From the NCBI GenBank assembly GCA_964482685.1, contig CAYZZA010000033.1:1-13310 (forward strand): a DNA stretch of 13,310 bases, written 5' to 3'. Within the stretch, counting starts at the first letter, position 1; the number at the start of each line of letters is the position of its first letter. Shown here piece after piece: positions 13,281-13,310 of the stretch. Position numbers and translations under genes: made by a program. Under the pieces are notes generated by a model. That model had not been told where the DNA came from and did not search any database. It worked only from the letters and a program-made list of their open reading frames with translations. This stretch comes from CAYZZA01 sp964482685 (GTDB lineage Bacteria > Bacillota > Bacilli > Lactobacillales > Carnobacteriaceae_A).

Positions 13281-13310
13281 ACTAGATTGTTTCGTTAGTA
13301 TAACACAATT

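Noticed and set aside
13287..13310. Extended -10-like TGTTATACT on the minus strand at the right edge
   Set aside because: It would transcribe straight into the yidC2 terminator with no gene ahead of it; the edge of the window prevents a judgement.
1..13310. Defence system, prophage, transposon or CRISPR content
   Set aside because: No transposase, integrase, repeat-spacer array or toxin-antitoxin pair is seen; every long gene belongs to a conserved housekeeping family and gene spacing is operon-like.

Overview
The window looks like core chromosome from a low-to-moderate GC Gram-positive bacterium (Bacillota). It is most likely a non-sporulating member of the Lactobacillales, such as a Carnobacteriaceae or Enterococcaceae relative. 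This rests on strong AGGAGG-type ribosome sites, extended -10 promoters, a CcpA-type cre-like box, a second YidC of the lipoprotein type, and a gene order that I recall from Listeria and related Firmicutes (ftsK, BMP lipoprotein/tcsA, ABC transporter genes, ymfF, ymfH, ymfI, ymfM). The genus is inference; no rRNA or other species marker is present.

Layout. Nine genes lie on the minus strand and one on the plus strand. Read in the direction of transcription, from right to left: ftsK (DNA translocase, 9571-11853); the BMP-family lipoprotein bmpA (8319-9386); the transporter genes nupA, nupB and nupC (two-domain ATPase and two permeases, 8166 down to 4486), joined by 8-base and 4-base overlaps; ymfF, ymfH and ymfI (a paired M16 protease-like complex and the EF-P modification reductase, 4354 down to 1035), almost without gaps; and ymfM/rodZ (941 down to 60), which probably continues into pgsA beyond the left edge. 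On the right, yidC2 (12236-13204) runs the other way from ftsK across a 382-base intergenic region and ends at a very strong terminator.

Transcription units. The sequence supports separate units. The bmpA gene has an extended -10 promoter with a cre-like box upstream, and a terminator behind it. The nupABC genes have their own extended -10 promoter and end in a clear terminator. The ymfFHI promoter is weak by eye. ymfM has an extended -10 promoter, ftsK has a perfect TATAAT, and yidC2 has a TTGATA-17-TATAGT promoter.

How the genes work together. BmpA and NupABC form a complete nucleoside-type uptake ABC transporter. YmfH carries the zinc-binding HxxEH motif and YmfF carries the Arg/Tyr pair, so the two probably form one composite peptidase. 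YmfI probably finishes the 5-aminopentanol modification of elongation factor P. RodZ, FtsK and YidC2 act in cell shape, chromosome segregation and membrane protein insertion. I see no mobile element, CRISPR array, tRNA, rRNA or obviously foreign island. The less explained parts are the ftsK-yidC2 intergenic region, the yidC2 leader and the split active site of the M16 pair.
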